Program-made: the position numbers and the translations under genes
Shown here: positions 63,247-64,000 of the stretch, in pieces
How the letters are laid out: every line of letters starts with the position of its first letter
Position numbering within the stretch: the first letter of the stretch is position 1
NCBI RefSeq assembly: GCF_006381105.1
Contig: NZ_VDET01000021.1
Span: 33,111 to 97,110, forward strand
Direction of reading: 5' to 3'
Length of the DNA: 64,000 nucleotides
DNA from: Flavicella sediminum
GTDB taxonomy: Bacteria; Bacteroidota; Bacteroidia; Flavobacteriales; Flavobacteriaceae
The notes under the pieces: generated by a model
Database searches by the model: none
What the model was told of the DNA's origin: nothing
What the model saw: only the letters and a program-made list of their open reading frames with translations

Positions 63247-63582
63247 ATGAAAGTTATTAAATTTGCCGAAATACAAATAAAAGAATATGTAGAAGCTATT
63301 CGTCCTCCTGAAGATTTTAGAGACCAAGTAGATGTTTCGTATTGGTATAAAAATGATATTATAGAAATCTTTGAAATTCGTCCAAATTGGCAAGATGAAA
63401 AGATTAAAGAAAACTTTCCTATAGCTAGAACAAAATATGTAAAGAGTAAAAAGATTTGGAGAATTTATTGGTTGACAGGAAATCAAAAGTGGATACAATA
63501 CAAACCGAATGCTGAAGTAAAAAGTATTTTAGAATTTATTGAAGTGCTCAAAAAAGATAAAACAGGTTGTTTTTGGGGCTAA
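63247..63582 (+). CDS. DUF3024 protein
   Basis: A 111-residue cytoplasmic protein. IRPPEDFRDQVDVSYWYKNDIIEIFEIRP and WRIYWLTGNQKWIQYKP match DUF3024, a small family of unknown function found in many bacteria. The length is normal. No signal or membrane segment. Single gene, 118 bp before the stop of the convergent gene at the window end. Confidence 0.85.
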   Translation: MKVIKFAEIQIKEYVEAIRPPEDFRDQVDVSYWYKNDIIEIFEIRPNWQDEKIKENFPIARTKYVKSKKIWRIYWLTGNQKWIQYKPNAEVKSILEFIEVLKKDKTGCFWG

Positions 63583-63622
63583 ATTATTTTGTATAAATAA
63601 TCAAAAGGTTCTTTATGCTCAT

Positions 63623-63676
63623 AAAAAAAGCTAGAATTAATGTAGGGTTGATAACAACAATACATCAATTCTAGCT
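63623..63676 (-). terminator. Terminator for the minus-strand gene at window end
   Basis: A 16-bp inverted repeat with one mismatch (63629-63644 and 63661-63676, arm AGCTAGAATT) and a 16-nt loop. Read on the minus strand it is followed by a run of T (the A run at 63623-63629), 24 bp after the stop of the leftward gene. Confidence 0.75.
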
Positions 63677-63700
63677 AGAATTGTAATTTAAGAAGAGGAA

Positions 63701-64000
63701 TTAATTGATGGGTTTTAATTTCATTGCTCTTAAACTAGAACTTACGGCATCTCCTTCTACTAAAGAAACAGCTACAGTGTGATTTCCGGCAGTTTTAAAC
63801 TCAATTATCCCCATATTATAGAAAATATATTTTTCGGTAGCAGCTTGCTGATTTTGCACTTTTACGCCTTCATCTGTTACAGCTTTCCAAACCAATCTTC
63901 CTTTTCCTTTGTAATTTAAGTCTAAATAGTAGTATCCTGGTTTTTGAACATTGATCGTCCAAGTCACTTTTCCGTTTTCTTGGATCAGGTGCAATTTCTG
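63701..64000 (-). CDS. C-terminal end of a secreted protein, probable fucosidase or similar enzyme
   Basis: Only the last 99 or so residues are inside the window. The frame is open to the right edge and the first listed initiator (TTG at 63994) is an internal leucine. The visible part is a beta-sandwich: WTINVQKPGYYYLDLNYKGKGRLVWKAVTDEG, then QNQQAAT and IIEFKTAGNHTVAVSLVEGD. This resembles the C-terminal domain I associate with GH29 fucosidases of marine Bacteroidota. If so, a second glycan locus begins just right of the window. The enzyme identity is inference. Confidence 0.5.
   Translation of the reverse strand, partial: QKLHLIQENGKVTWTINVQKPGYYYLDLNYKGKGRLVWKAVTDEGVKVQNQQAATEKYIFYNMGIIEFKTAGNHTVAVSLVEGDAVSSSLRAMKLKPIN

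Overview
This AT-rich window fits a marine member of the Flavobacteriaceae (Bacteroidota). The evidence is TAnnTTTG-type -7 promoter elements with a TTG about 19 bp upstream (for example at 61581/61603 and 63013/63035), a C-terminal type IX secretion sorting domain on a secreted enzyme (22195-24141), many lipoprotein signal peptides, two TonB-dependent receptors and typical flavobacterial housekeeping genes. A genus such as Wenyingzhuangia, Formosa or Polaribacter would fit, but the sequence read by eye does not settle it.

Region 1 (1-37632) is a polysaccharide utilisation island, all on the + strand. It holds nine sulfatase genes (one cut by the window edge) and one decayed sulfatase. It also encodes two GH29-type alpha-L-fucosidases, a GH95-type fucosidase, a GH141-like beta-helix enzyme with a PDZ tail, a SASA-type acetylesterase and two further alpha/beta-hydrolase esterases. 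Other members are a DUF6786-like protein, a pair of paralogous putative endo-acting glycoside hydrolases (one T9SS-secreted, one lipoprotein), a secreted histidine phosphatase, and a DUF1080 protein next to a propeller-cupredoxin oxidoreductase. Sulfatases plus fucosidases plus acetylesterases point to an acetylated sulfated fucan (fucoidan). No SusC/SusD pair, sulfatase-maturating enzyme or regulator is present in the window, so the locus must continue to the left or be served from elsewhere. Intergenic stretches carry an exact 35-bp repeat, a perfect 46-bp palindrome and a degenerate repeat family.

Region 2 (37659-51500) is housekeeping: rimO, priA, a DUF1080 protein, a zinc-type TonB receptor divergent from a Fur/Zur-like regulator with two operator-like palindromes between them, a menC-like enolase-superfamily gene, a UPF0173 metallo-hydrolase, a DUF2911 protein, a UvrD/PcrA helicase and a small membrane-anchored hypothetical.

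Region 3 (51531-61530) handles vitamin B12. A cobalamin riboswitch precedes a BtuB-like receptor and a BtuG-like surface propeller lipoprotein. A TetR gene with two membrane-protein genes follows, with a perfect palindrome as candidate operator. Then come a cobalamin-binding protein and, in the opposite direction, the salvage operon cobU-cobT-cobS-cobC plus a second substrate-binding lipoprotein.

Region 4 (61581-64000) contains a cyclophilin-FKBP fusion, a tRNA-Gly(TCC), a DUF3024 protein and the C-terminal end of a minus-strand secreted protein whose last domain resembles those found on marine fucosidases.
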